From SG-bin9 sp049323835 (lineage in GTDB: Bacteria > Pseudomonadota > Alphaproteobacteria > Rhizobiales > Xanthobacteraceae): 64,000 bases of DNA. Positions 25,637 through 34,552 of this stretch are shown here, piece by piece; within the stretch, counting starts at the first letter, position 1; every line of letters starts with the position of its first letter. Location of the stretch: assembly GCA_049323835.1 (NCBI GenBank), contig JBMOOJ010000056.1, positions 62,001-126,000 on the forward strand, read 5' to 3'. The position numbers and the translations under genes were made by a program. The notes beneath the pieces were generated by a model, which saw nothing but the letters and a program-made list of their open reading frames with translations, was not told where the DNA came from and did no database searches.

Positions 25637-27067
25637 TCAGGCGGCGTTGAAGCCGGCGATCGCTTTCACTTCGAGATACTCCTCGAGGCCGAACTTGCCC
25701 CACTCGCGGCCGTTGCCCGACTGCTTGTAACCGCCGAACGGCGCGGTCCGGTCGTTCGGAACGCCTTGAAGGTTGACGTTGCCGGCGCGGATCTGACGGC
25801 CGACCTTGCGCGCGCGCTCGACGCTGCCGGCCGAGACGTAACCGGCAAGACCATACGGCGTGTCGTTGGCGATCTCGACGGCCTCTGCTTCATCCTTGAA
25901 GCCCATGATCGCGAGCACGGGTCCGAAGATTTCCTCGTTGGCGATCGTCATGTTGCGGGTGACGTCGGCGAAGATGGTCGGGCGGACGTAGAAGCCCTTG
26001 TTGACGCCCTCCGGCAGGCCGGGGCCGCCGGCGACGAGGGTTGCGCCTTCGTCGATGCCCTTCTGGATCAGCGCCTGAATCTTGTCCCACTGCGTGCGGT
26101 TGACGACCGGGCCGATGGTGGTGCCTTCGGCGCGCGGATCGCCCGCCTTGGTCTTGTCGGCGACCGCCTTGGCGATCGCGGCCACTTCCTTCATCTTCGC
26201 CTGCGGCACGATCATGCGCGACGGTGCGTTGCACGACTGGCCGGAGTTGTTGAACATGTGCATCACGCCGCCGGCCACCGCCTTGGCGAAATCGGCGTCC
26301 TCGAGAATGACGTTCGGCGACTTGCCGCCGAGTTCCTGGCTGACGCGCTTCACGGTGTTGGCGGCGCGCTTCGCCACATCGATGCCGGCGCGGGTCGAGC
26401 CGGTGAACGAGATCATGTCGATGTTCGGATGCTCGCTCATGGCGACGCCGACATCGGGGCCGAGGCCGTTGATCAGATTGAACACGCCCTTCGGCACGCC
26501 CGCTTCATGCAGGATTTCCGCGAAGATCAGCGCCGAGGTCGGGGTGAACTCCGACGGCTTGAGGATCATGGTGCAGCCGGCTGCAAGCGCAGGCGCGACC
26601 TTGCAGGCGATCTGGTTCAGCGGCCAGTTCCACGGCGTGATCATTCCGATGACGCCGACGGGCTCGCGCACGACGGTCGCTGTGCCGACCGTCTCTTCGA
26701 AGTGATAGCTCTTCAGCACCTCGAGCGTCGAGGCGAGGTGGCCGAGGCCGGCTCCGGCCTGAAGCTTCTCGGCCATCGGCAGCGGTGCGCCCATCTCGTC
26801 CGAGACGGCGGCGCCAATGTCCTTCATGCGGCCCTTGTAGACCTCGATGATCCGGGCGAGCAGCGCCATGCGCTCCTCGCGGGTGGTCACGGAGAACGTC
26901 TCGAATGCGCGGCGGGCGGCGGCGACCGCCTTGTCCACGTCGGCCTTCGAGCCGACAGCGACGTCATACATCTTCTCTTCAGTCGCCGGATTGACCACCG
27001 GGACCGACTTCTTCACGGCCGGATCGACCCAGGCGCCGTCGATGTAGAACTGCATGCGATTGACCAT
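25637..27067 (-). CDS. NAD(P)-dependent aldehyde dehydrogenase
   Basis: 476 residues of the ALDH superfamily, oxidising an aldehyde to a carboxylate. Seen: TPWNWPL near 144 (coenzyme loop), FTGSTRAG near 221, catalytic base Glu245 in SQELGGKSPNVI, nucleophile Cys279 in NNSGQSCNAPSR, and EEIFGPVL near the C-terminus. Substrate not assignable from sequence. The ATG at 27067 has GAGGAA upstream. It stands alone, with a terminator behind and a long non-coding gap in front. Confidence 0.92.
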   Translation of the reverse strand: MVNRMQFYIDGAWVDPAVKKSVPVVNPATEEKMYDVAVGSKADVDKAVAAARRAFETFSVTTREERMALLARIIEVYKGRMKDIGAAVSDEMGAPLPMAEKLQAGAGLGHLASTLEVLKSYHFEETVGTATVVREPVGVIGMITPWNWPLNQIACKVAPALAAGCTMILKPSEFTPTSALIFAEILHEAGVPKGVFNLINGLGPDVGVAMSEHPNIDMISFTGSTRAGIDVAKRAANTVKRVSQELGGKSPNVILEDADFAKAVAGGVMHMFNNSGQSCNAPSRMIVPQAKMKEVAAIAKAVADKTKAGDPRAEGTTIGPVVNRTQWDKIQALIQKGIDEGATLVAGGPGLPEGVNKGFYVRPTIFADVTRNMTIANEEIFGPVLAIMGFKDEAEAVEIANDTPYGLAGYVSAGSVERARKVGRQIRAGNVNLQGVPNDRTAPFGGYKQSGNGREWGKFGLEEYLEVKAIAGFNAA

Positions 27068-27275
27068 CGTTTCCTCACTACTTGCGATGTAAACTTGGAG
27101 TGCAAACTTGCGGTGTGATTTCGGACCGGCCCGGAATGCCAAGCCGGGCGATTGTGCGGGCGCGATTTATCCGAAAACCCCTTTTCGGGATCGGGCCCAG
27201 CTGGTGCGGGCGCATCTATGCACGAAATTCCACGGAATTTGAAGCGGCAAACGCCGCGTTCGAGACCTTCCAGAC

Positions 27276-27347
27276 ATGCAGGATCACCTATTGATCCTGC
27301 ATGTTCGCGGTCCATCGCGCGATCAGGCGCCGCCGCGTGATCGCGCG
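27276..27347. promoter_or_regulatory. Two adjacent perfect inverted repeats
   Basis: ATGCAGGATCA (27276-27286) pairs with TGATCCTGCAT (27292-27302) across five bases. CGCGCGATCA (27316-27325) pairs with TGATCGCGCG (27338-27347) across twelve. The arms share GATCA/TGATC at their inner ends. They could be paired operator sites or RNA hairpins in a long leader. They lie about 500 bases upstream of tctC and 210 upstream of the aldehyde dehydrogenase start. Confidence 0.45.
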
Positions 27348-27731
27348 TTCAATCACACTTGGTCAACCGCCCGCATTCTTGATGCAGCCCGTCCACGGTT
27401 GAGAATCCGGATGCTCTCCGGCAGCTCGATCAGGAATTCGGATCGCGATCGAGGTGATGAATCTGCGCCGGGTCGCCTCCGGTGAACTCACTCGTCACCT
27501 CGACACTTTCGCATCGGGAGATGGTCATGAGCCCCATCTCGTGCTCGCGGTCCTCGCGCAGCGTTCGGAATGGTTCCGCAGAGCGAACCCGCGTCCTCCT
27601 TGCGGCGTTGTGCCGCCCGCACCCGAAGCTGTCCGGCCGATGTGTGCTTGCTGAAAACGTGCCCGGTTCGCGGGGACATTTTGCGTCTGCATGTGCGCTG
27701 CAAAAATTCCGCCAGGCGAACGATAAAGTCT

Positions 27732-27751
27732 GTCTCGCATTTGTGCGAGAC
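27732..27751. promoter_or_regulatory. Perfect inverted repeat upstream of tctC
   Basis: GTCTCGCA-TTTG-TGCGAGAC is an eight-base-arm dyad ending 85 bases before the tctC start. It may be the operator for regulation of the tctCBA transporter, or a leader hairpin. No regulator gene is adjacent, so no candidate protein can be named. Confidence 0.45.
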
Positions 27752-27836
27752 GATCGGCGAAGAGTGTGCTTCGATCATCCGATAACCAATCAAAAACACA
27801 TGTGGCGTGGCTTCGGCCATGGAGGGAGGATGAACA

Positions 27837-28811
27837 ATGCTGAACCGCAGGAATCTGACGACACTGTTGACTGTGGCCGCGGTCGCATCGATCAGCGGCG
27901 TCGCGCTCGCGCAGGAGTATCCGAGTAAGCCCATCACCCTGATCGTGCCCTGGCCTGCCGGCGGCTCGACCGATATCGCCATGCGCGCTATCGGCGAGGC
28001 TGCATCGAAGCATCTCGGCCAGCCGGTCGTGATCGACAACAAGGCCGGCGGCAGCGGCACGGTCGGCCCTGCGACCATGGTCGCGGCGGCAAAGCCGGAC
28101 GGCTACACGATCTCGCAGATTCCGATCACGGTGTTCCGTCTGCCGCTGATGCAGCAGGTGTCGTGGAACGCCGACACCGACTTCACCTATATCGTGCATC
28201 TGACAGGATACACCTTCGGCGTTACCACCAGCGCGGAGTCGCAGTTCAAAACCTGGAAGGACGTGGTCGACTTCGCCAAGGCCAATCCGGGCAAGGTGAC
28301 CTATGCGACGCCGGGCGCAGGCACGTCGTTGCATATCGGCATGGAGCAGATCGCCAACCTCGCCGGCATCAAGTTGACGCAGGTGCCGTTCAAGGGCGGC
28401 GCGGAAACCAACGCTGCGGTGCTCGGTCAACATACCATGCTGCAAGCCGACTCGACCGGCTGGCGGCCGCTGGTCGATGCCGGCAAGCTCAAGCTGCTGA
28501 TGGTGTGGACCGACAAGCGCTCGCCGAACTTCCCCGATGCACCGACCCTGAAGGAGCTCGGCTATCCGATGGTCTACGACTCGCCGTTCGGCATCGCGGG
28601 CCCGAAGGGCATGGACCCGAAGATCGTCGCGAAGCTGCACGACGCCTTCAAGAAGGCGATCGAGGATCCGGCTGTCATCGCGACGCTCGCGAAGTACGAC
28701 ATGGTGCCGAACTACAAGAACACGGAAGACTACAAGAAGTTCGTCGGCGAAGTCACCGCGTCGGAGCGAAAGGTGGTTGAGACAATCGGACTCCTTAAGA
28801 AGACGAACTGA
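27837..28811 (+). CDS. tctC: Tripartite tricarboxylate transporter, periplasmic binding protein
   Basis: 324 residues: signal peptide (LTTLLTVAAVASISGVALA, cleavage before QEYPSKP), then ITLIVPWPAGGSTDIAMRAI, the Bug/TctC ligand-binding loop with a conserved Asp, and VTYATPGAGTSLHIG and VPFKGGAETNAAVLG in the second lobe. It captures a carboxylate in the periplasm and hands it to TctBA encoded next. The ATG at 27837 follows GGAGGGAGG closely. First gene of the tctCBA operon. Confidence 0.9.
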   Translation: MLNRRNLTTLLTVAAVASISGVALAQEYPSKPITLIVPWPAGGSTDIAMRAIGEAASKHLGQPVVIDNKAGGSGTVGPATMVAAAKPDGYTISQIPITVFRLPLMQQVSWNADTDFTYIVHLTGYTFGVTTSAESQFKTWKDVVDFAKANPGKVTYATPGAGTSLHIGMEQIANLAGIKLTQVPFKGGAETNAAVLGQHTMLQADSTGWRPLVDAGKLKLLMVWTDKRSPNFPDAPTLKELGYPMVYDSPFGIAGPKGMDPKIVAKLHDAFKKAIEDPAVIATLAKYDMVPNYKNTEDYKKFVGEVTASERKVVETIGLLKKTN

Positions 28812-28888
28812 TCGTCCTGGAGTCAGGTTGATTGGCTTTGGCAGGTGCGGAGGTCGCGCCTGCCGGGCGCCTCTGAGGGGGATACGCG

Positions 28889-29374
28889 ATGAGCGATCAG
28901 GGCGGAGCCGGTCTGCGGTTCGGCAACTCGGAACTATGGGGCGGGATGATCGGGCTCGCGCTCGGCGCGTTCGTGATCTGGTCGGGCGTCCGATTCAACA
29001 TCGGCACCGTCAACGATCCGGGTTCCGGCTTCGTGCTGTTCTACACCGGCATTCTGATGTGCCTTTTCGCCGGATCGATCACAGTCGCAGCGCTGACCGA
29101 GGGCGGGCCGGATCTGCGGTCGCTGTGGGCGGGAACGCGCTGGACCAAGACCGTGATCGTGATCGCCGGCCTTGCTGTCTTCGCATTCGCGTTCGACAGA
29201 CTGGGTTTCCTGCTGGCGTCGATCCCGCTGATGCTGTTTCTGCTCCGCGCGATCGACCCCGTGCGCTGGACCCTGGCGATTCCGATCGCGTTTCTCGTCC
29301 CGCTCGGATCGTGGTGGGTGCTGAAACGCCTGCTGCTCATCCAGTTGCCATCCGGCATCTTCGGCATCGGCTGA
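28889..29374 (+). CDS. tctB: Tripartite tricarboxylate transporter, small membrane subunit
   Basis: 161 residues with four hydrophobic helices and the TctB features ELWGGMIGLALGAFVIW near the N-terminus, VNDPGSGFVLFYTGILM and a C-terminal LGFLLASIPLMLFLLRAI. The subunit assists the large permease TctA by an unclear mechanism. It lies 77 bases after tctC and 12 before tctA. Confidence 0.87.
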   Translation: MSDQGGAGLRFGNSELWGGMIGLALGAFVIWSGVRFNIGTVNDPGSGFVLFYTGILMCLFAGSITVAALTEGGPDLRSLWAGTRWTKTVIVIAGLAVFAFAFDRLGFLLASIPLMLFLLRAIDPVRWTLAIPIAFLVPLGSWWVLKRLLLIQLPSGIFGIG

Positions 29375-29386
29375 CGAGGCTGCCAG

Positions 29387-30907
29387 ATGGAGGTATTTGC
29401 CAACGTTGCCCAGGGGCTCGGCGTCGCGCTTCAGCCCGTCAATATCCTCTACTGCTTTATCGGCGTCTTTATCGGCACGCTGGTCGGCGTGCTGCCCGGC
29501 ATCGGTCCGATCTCGGCGATGTCGCTGCTGCTGCCGGTGACGCTGTCCGGCACGCCGGAATCCGGCATCATCATGATGGCGGGCATCTATTACGGCTCGA
29601 TGTATGGCGGCTCGACCACGTCGATCCTCGTCAACATTCCGGGTGAAGCCGCGTCCGTCGTGACGTGCCTCGATGGTCACCAGATGGCGAAACAGGGGCG
29701 TGCGGGCCCGGCTCTCGGCATGGCCGCGCTCGGCTCGTTCATCGCCGGCACCTTCGCACTGATCGCGCTGATGTTCATCGCGCCGTCGCTGGCGAGCGTC
29801 GCCGTGCGCTTCGGACCGGCGGAATATTTCAGCCTGATGGTGCTCGGCCTCGTCGTGCTGACGTTCCTGACGCAAGGCTCGATGGCGAAAGCTCTGTTCA
29901 TGGCCTGCATCGGCGTCGTGCTCGGCCTGGTCGGGCTCGACAGCATCAATGCGATGCCGCGTCTGACCTTCGGCCGGCTGGAACTGATCGACGGCATCGG
30001 TCTCGTGCCGGTGGTGATGGGCCTGTTCGGCGTCGCCGAGGTGCTCACCAACATCGAGCAGACGATCAAGCGCGACGTGCTCGCGACGAAGATCTCACAC
30101 CTGTTGCCGACGAAGGAGGACTGGAAGGCCAGCGCCGGGCCGGTGTCGCGCGGAACGATCCTCGGCTTCTTCCTCGGCATCCTGCCGGGCGGCGGCGCGG
30201 TGGTGGCGTCATTCGCATCCTACGCGCTGGAAAAGCGCCTCTCGAAAACGCCGGAGCGTTTCGGCAACGGCGCGATCGAGGGTGTCGCGGCGCCGGAGGC
30301 GGCGAACAATGCTGCGGCGGGCGGCGCGTTCATTCCGCTGATGACGCTCGGCATTCCGCCGAACGTGGTGATGGCGCTGCTGCTCGGCGCGTTCATCATC
30401 CACGGGCTGCAGCCGGGTCCATTGATGATCACCCAGAACCCGCAGCTGTTCTGGGGCATCATCGCCAGCATGTACATCGGCAACGTGATGCTCTTGGTGC
30501 TGAACCTGCCGCTGATCGGCATGTGGGTGCAGCTGTTGCGGCTGCCCTACAACGTGCTGTTCCCGCTGATCCTGCTGTTCACCATCATCGGCGTCTACTG
30601 TTCGAGCAACAACGTCTTCGATGTCTACGTCATGATCGCTTTCGGCATCCTCGGCTACCTGATGCGCAAGCTCGGCTTTGAGCCGGCGCCGCTGGTGCTG
30701 GCCTTCGTGCTCGGGCCGATGCTGGAGAACAATCTGCGCAAGGCGTTGATCCTGTCGCAGGGCGATCTCACGACCTTCATCCTGCCGTTCAAGCTGCGCT
30801 GGATCTCGGCATTGTGTCTCGCGGCCGCGCTGATCCTGCTGATCACGCCGCTGTTGCCGTCGCTGCGCAAGAAGCGCGAACTGGTGGCGCTGGACGAAGG
30901 CGCGTAG
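29387..30907 (+). CDS. tctA: Tripartite tricarboxylate transporter, large permease subunit
   Basis: 506 residues with about twelve membrane helices. The family signatures are PGIGPISAMSLLLPVTLSGTPESGIIMMAGIYYGSMYGGSTTSILVNIPGE near the N-terminus and the mirrored second-repeat segment AAGGAFIPLMTLGIPPNVVMALLLG. It forms the sodium- or proton-coupled permease for citrate-like carboxylates together with TctB and TctC. Stop codon six bases from the convergent oxidoreductase gene. Confidence 0.94.
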   Translation: MEVFANVAQGLGVALQPVNILYCFIGVFIGTLVGVLPGIGPISAMSLLLPVTLSGTPESGIIMMAGIYYGSMYGGSTTSILVNIPGEAASVVTCLDGHQMAKQGRAGPALGMAALGSFIAGTFALIALMFIAPSLASVAVRFGPAEYFSLMVLGLVVLTFLTQGSMAKALFMACIGVVLGLVGLDSINAMPRLTFGRLELIDGIGLVPVVMGLFGVAEVLTNIEQTIKRDVLATKISHLLPTKEDWKASAGPVSRGTILGFFLGILPGGGAVVASFASYALEKRLSKTPERFGNGAIEGVAAPEAANNAAAGGAFIPLMTLGIPPNVVMALLLGAFIIHGLQPGPLMITQNPQLFWGIIASMYIGNVMLLVLNLPLIGMWVQLLRLPYNVLFPLILLFTIIGVYCSSNNVFDVYVMIAFGILGYLMRKLGFEPAPLVLAFVLGPMLENNLRKALILSQGDLTTFILPFKLRWISALCLAAALILLITPLLPSLRKKRELVALDEGA

Positions 30908-30913
30908 CCTGAG

Positions 30914-31615
30914 CTAGCGCGCCTTCCGGACGAGATTTTCGTAGTCGGCGCTATCGATGCCCGGCAACGCCGGTGCGCTGGCGAGCGTGAGAATGCGCTC
31001 GCGATAACGCTGCAAATACGCTTCGCGCTCCTCCGGGGTGATGCGATTGGGCCCGTACACGACAAATGGCTCGATCACGGTGAAGCCGCAGAAGGCGAAG
31101 ATGCCGCGATGGATCGGAAACAGCACGTCGTTGATCGGCGCGTAGACACCGATCTCGGAATAGACGGGCTCGGGGCCGCCGACGGTGACCGAACACATCG
31201 CGCGTTTGCCCGCGAACACGCCGCCGTCGAACCAGCGCCCGCCGCCATAGGCGCGGCCGACCGCGAACACCCGATCGACCCAGCCCTTCAGGATCGCTGG
31301 CAGGCCGAGCCACCAGATCGGAAACTGAAAGATCATCACGTCGCACCAAGCGACCTTATCCATCTCCGCTTGAAGTTCGGGGACGTAGCCGTTGCTGGCG
31401 CTGGCGTGGCTTTCTTCAGCCTGCTGTTTGAGAATCGAGCCGTCAGCGACAGTGGTGAAATTACGCCGGTCCGACACCGGATCGAAGTTCATGGCATGAA
31501 GGTCCGACACGGCAACCTCATGCCCGGCGCCTTCGAGCGCCGCGACGGCTTCGCGCGTCATCGCGCCATTGAAGCTTGCCGGTTCGTGATGGGCATGAAC
31601 GATCAGTACGCGCAT
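30914..31615 (-). CDS. NAD(P)H-dependent flavin oxidoreductase (NQO/MdaB-like)
   Basis: 233 residues of the flavodoxin-fold quinone oxidoreductase family. The N-terminus MRVLIVHAHHEPASFNGAM is the FMN/FAD phosphate-binding pattern, and FQFPIWWLGLPAILKGWVDRVF is the second signature around the isoalloxazine. It probably catalyses two-electron reduction of quinones. The start at 31615 puts the Rossmann strand at the N-terminus; a longer frame has no homology-like sequence. Located with a GST and a MerR regulator, suggesting an electrophile-stress group. Confidence 0.88.
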   Translation of the reverse strand: MRVLIVHAHHEPASFNGAMTREAVAALEGAGHEVAVSDLHAMNFDPVSDRRNFTTVADGSILKQQAEESHASASNGYVPELQAEMDKVAWCDVMIFQFPIWWLGLPAILKGWVDRVFAVGRAYGGGRWFDGGVFAGKRAMCSVTVGGPEPVYSEIGVYAPINDVLFPIHRGIFAFCGFTVIEPFVVYGPNRITPEEREAYLQRYRERILTLASAPALPGIDSADYENLVRKAR

Positions 31616-31740
31616 CGCAGCTGTCCTTGTCGAATGAGACGCGATGCTTGTGACGAATGCGGTTTCGTTCGGCCACACACTGTTGCGTGAGAGCGCGGGC
31701 ACAGAACGGTGCCTTAGTACAAAAAGAGATATGGGCGCGG

Positions 31741-31781
31741 AAAAAGCCCGGCGACTCGCGGGGCTCGCGAATGCGCCGGGC
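31741..31781 (-). terminator. Intrinsic terminator of the GST gene
   Basis: On the minus strand an eight-base stem (GCCCGGCG/CGCCGGGC) is followed by TTTTT (31745-31741). A second perfect hairpin, CGGCATCG/CGATGCCG at 31791-31812, lies just before it, between the GST stop and this terminator. Confidence 0.65.
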
Positions 31782-31829
31782 AAGTGACAACGGCATCGAT
31801 GATCCGATGCCGCTGTGCGCTCGTGTGAC

Positions 31830-32507
31830 TCAGTCGAGGAAGCTGCGGTCGAGGCCCATGTTGGCGACGAACGGTTTCTCGTCGTCCAGCGCCTTGCCGT
31901 AGGCTTCGGTCGCGGCGATGTCCTTCACGTACTTGACGAGTTTCGGATATGTCGCGGCGTCGAGCTTGTAGCCGATGTACTGGTAGACGATGAAGTTCGA
32001 GACGATCGCGATGTCGGCGAGCGTCAGCGTGTTGCCGACCAGGTATTTGCCGTCGATCTGCGATTCGAGGTAGCTCAGCACTTTCGGCTGCACGTTGGTC
32101 AGCACGTCGTCGATCACGGCCTTGTCCGACGGTACCTGCCGGATGTTCGGATTGACGATGGTCTGATGGAACAGCGGATGCACGATGTGACGGAAGATCG
32201 TGCCGCCGGCATAGGCGTCGAACCACAGCGCGCGTCCGTAGTCCTTGATGTCGCTCGGCAGCACCGGCGGCGAGGGCTGCTTCTTCTCCATGTAGAGACA
32301 GATCGCGTTCGAATCCGCGAGCGTGAAGCCGCCGTCCTGCATCACCGGGATCAGGCCCGTCGGGCTCAGCGAACGCCAGTTCGGCGGCGGATTTCCCGGC
32401 ACGACGGGGATCACGACCTCGAACTTGTAATCCAGCTTCTTGAGGATCGCCGTGACGATGGCCTTGCGGGTGTGAACCGATAGCGGCACGCCGTGAATCG
32501 TAATCAT
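31830..32507 (-). CDS. Glutathione S-transferase
   Basis: 225 residues. The thioredoxin-like N-terminal domain contains IHGVPLSVHTRKAIVTAILKKL and LIPVMQDGGFTLADSNAICLYME, with the glutathione gamma-glutamyl-binding DSNAIC motif. The C-terminal helical domain includes NTLTLADIAIVSNFI, the N-capping-box pattern of GSTs. It conjugates or reduces electrophiles with glutathione. Neighbouring oxidoreductase and MerR genes suggest shared control. Confidence 0.9.
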   Translation of the reverse strand: MITIHGVPLSVHTRKAIVTAILKKLDYKFEVVIPVVPGNPPPNWRSLSPTGLIPVMQDGGFTLADSNAICLYMEKKQPSPPVLPSDIKDYGRALWFDAYAGGTIFRHIVHPLFHQTIVNPNIRQVPSDKAVIDDVLTNVQPKVLSYLESQIDGKYLVGNTLTLADIAIVSNFIVYQYIGYKLDAATYPKLVKYVKDIAATEAYGKALDDEKPFVANMGLDRSFLD

Positions 32508-32612
32508 GGTGTTTCTCCGTTTTGCGAATGAGGCTGCCAGCAGGCAAGCCGGGGGCGTTGCCGGCGCGCGGGAAGCGTGCCGGATGGATGAAATGGTCAG
32601 AGGGGAGGCGGG

Positions 32613-33449
32613 TTAGGCGGCTCTGCGGACCGGGAACTGAATCTCGACCAGCGCGCCTTCGAAGCCGGGCGGGCCGGTGATCGGCTCAAGGAAGACTTCG
32701 CGGCAGGGCCCGGCGATCTCGTAAGCGTTGGCTTCGATCCAGCGGCCGACGGCCGAGAACGAGGTGTGACTCTCCGCGTTCGTCCCCGGCCGCACGATGG
32801 TTGCCATCGTCGCGACCGCCGGCAGTTCGCCAGCACGCAAGACAAGATCGCCGGCGATGCGGACGCTCGCATTGCTCGGCCGGGTTAGCGAGAAGCCGAT
32901 GTCGAGATCGAGTTTCTCGGAATCGACATCGTTGCGCGCGATGACGACGAGCTTGTCGCGCAGCGCCGGCTTGATCTGCCGCGCGCCTTCTTCGGCGACC
33001 GTGCGCACCATGCGAACGACCTCGTCCATGCTCTCGCAGGCGCAGCTGATCGACAGCGTCGGCGTCGCGGGGACCGATTTCATGATGACATCGAAGCCAT
33101 CGGCCTTGCCCTCCTTGTCGATCTGGGCGATGCGCGATTCGATATGGCGCAGCCGTGCTTCTTCTTCCTGCAGGGAGCGCTCGACCTGCGCCCGCTTCAG
33201 CGTCAGCATGCTGCGCAGCTCGGCCGGCGACATGTCTTTTTCCAGCAGCGGGCCGATCTGCTCCAGCGACAGGCCGAGCTCCTTCAGCGCAAGAATGCTG
33301 TTGAGGCGCGGCAGTTGCCGGATGGTGTAGTAGCGATAGCCGGTCTGCTGATCGATATGCGCCGGTTGCAGCAAGCCGAGCTGGTCGTAGAACCGCAACT
33401 GCCGGCCGGAGACCTGTGCGATCTGGGCGAATTCGCCGATTCGAAACAT
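32613..33449 (-). CDS. MerR-family regulator with GyrI-like ligand domain
   Basis: 278 residues. The N-terminal winged HTH is FRIGEFAQIAQVSGRQLRFYDQLGLLQP...TGYRYYTIRQLPRL, then a coiled coil (about 70-115, LKRAQVERSLQEEEARLRHIESRIAQID). The C-terminal 150 residues resemble the GyrI/SOUL effector-binding fold of BmrR and SoxR-like multidrug regulators. Such proteins bind lipophilic ligands and twist their promoter to activate transcription. It is the probable controller of the adjacent GST and oxidoreductase genes (inference). Confidence 0.85.
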   Translation of the reverse strand: MFRIGEFAQIAQVSGRQLRFYDQLGLLQPAHIDQQTGYRYYTIRQLPRLNSILALKELGLSLEQIGPLLEKDMSPAELRSMLTLKRAQVERSLQEEEARLRHIESRIAQIDKEGKADGFDVIMKSVPATPTLSISCACESMDEVVRMVRTVAEEGARQIKPALRDKLVVIARNDVDSEKLDLDIGFSLTRPSNASVRIAGDLVLRAGELPAVATMATIVRPGTNAESHTSFSAVGRWIEANAYEIAGPCREVFLEPITGPPGFEGALVEIQFPVRRAA

Positions 33450-33489
33450 GATGAAGTCCTGCCGGTGTTGCGATTCTACAGTGCCGGCA

Positions 33490-34419
33490 TCAGCTGGCGA
33501 GGAAGGCTTGCAGGTCGGCCGTCACGCGATCGCGCTCGGTGACGACGATGCCGTGCGATCCATCCTGATAGGCGATCAGCTTCGAGCCCTTGATGCCGGC
33601 GGCGGTCGCCTGCGCCTGATCGAACGACACCGGCAGATCGGCGGTGCCGTGGATGATCAGCGTCGGCGTCTTGATGGAGGCGAGCTCGGCGCGAAAATCG
33701 GTCTTGCTGAATGCTTCGATGCAGCCGACCGTCGCGGCGACGCTGGCCTGCATCGCCATGGCAACGGCCGAGTCGATCAGCTCCTGCGTGACCGGCACGG
33801 TAGCTGGGCGTTTGGCGTCGAAGAACACGTTGGTCAGCAGGCCGGTGAGGAACGCCTTGCGGTCGCCTTGCACGCCCTGCTTCATGCCATCGAACACTGC
33901 GAGATCCTTGCCGATCGGATTGTTCTCGGTCTTCAGCAGATAGTATCCGGCGCCGCCGACCATGCCAGCCTTGGCGACGTTCCTCGCGTTGTGTCGCGTG
34001 AGGTATCTGACAACCTCTCCGCCGCCCATCGAGTAACCGACGATGGTCGCGTTGCGAACGCCGGTCTGCTCGATGACAGCTGCGAGATCGTCTGCGAACG
34101 TATCGAAGGTGTATCCGCTCTCCGGCTTGCTCGATCGGCCGAAGCCACGGCGGTCATAGGAGATGACGCGGTAGCCGGCCTTCGCCAGCGCGGCGGCCTG
34201 ATAGTCCCAGATATCGGCATTGAGCGGCCAGGCGTGGGTCAGAACGATGGCGCGGCCGGTGCCGCCGGTGTCTTTCACGAAAAGGTCGACACCGTCCTTG
34301 GTTTTGATCGTTCCCGTCTTGCCGGAGCTCTGTGCATGGGAGAAGCGAGGACGTGCGATTGTCGCGGCCGAAGCTGCGAGCAGCGTGGTACCCAGAAACG
34401 AGCGGCGCGTGGTGATCAT
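33490..34419 (-). CDS. Tat-exported alpha/beta-hydrolase, non-heme haloperoxidase type
   Basis: 309 residues. The N-terminus MITTRRSFLGTTLLAASAAT is a twin-arginine signal with consensus RRSFLG, so the folded protein goes to the periplasm. The hydrolase core has oxyanion segment VLTHAWPLNADIW, RRGFGRSSKPESGYTFDTFADDL, nucleophile VGYSMGGGEV and C-terminal histidine in YQDGSHGI. The GY-S-MGG elbow and length match bacterial cofactor-free haloperoxidase/esterases, mostly perhydrolases or esterases in practice. It is divergent from the flavin monooxygenase, with a 16-base palindrome between. Confidence 0.85.
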   Translation of the reverse strand: MITTRRSFLGTTLLAASAATIARPRFSHAQSSGKTGTIKTKDGVDLFVKDTGGTGRAIVLTHAWPLNADIWDYQAAALAKAGYRVISYDRRGFGRSSKPESGYTFDTFADDLAAVIEQTGVRNATIVGYSMGGGEVVRYLTRHNARNVAKAGMVGGAGYYLLKTENNPIGKDLAVFDGMKQGVQGDRKAFLTGLLTNVFFDAKRPATVPVTQELIDSAVAMAMQASVAATVGCIEAFSKTDFRAELASIKTPTLIIHGTADLPVSFDQAQATAAGIKGSKLIAYQDGSHGIVVTERDRVTADLQAFLAS

Positions 34420-34502
34420 GGATGCCTCCCCGGTTGTTCGAGGCGCGCGTTATGGCCGTTTGACGTAGCGTCAAAGTCAAGCGGCAATAATCGCTTCTGG
34501 TG

Positions 34503-34518
34503 CCGAAATCGATTTCGG
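34503..34518. promoter_or_regulatory. Perfect palindrome in the hydrolase/monooxygenase divergent region
   Basis: CCGAAATCGATTTCGG is a perfect 16-base palindrome 35 bases upstream of the monooxygenase start and 84 from the hydrolase start. It is well placed to be an operator shared by both. The cognate regulator is not obvious; the MerR gene one step away is a candidate only by position. Confidence 0.5.
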
Positions 34519-34552
34519 TATCTTAGTAAGGCGACGGAATGCGGGACGAGTG

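Larger units (their letters stand above)
27068..27836. other. 769-base non-coding gap upstream of tctCBA
   Basis: No frame here has protein-like composition or a sensible start. The gap separates the aldehyde dehydrogenase (transcribed leftward) from tctC (rightward). It holds three perfect inverted repeats, annotated separately, and the strong GGAGGGAGG ribosome site of tctC at its right end. The rest shows nothing I can name; it may include the tctCBA promoter and leader. Confidence 0.5.
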
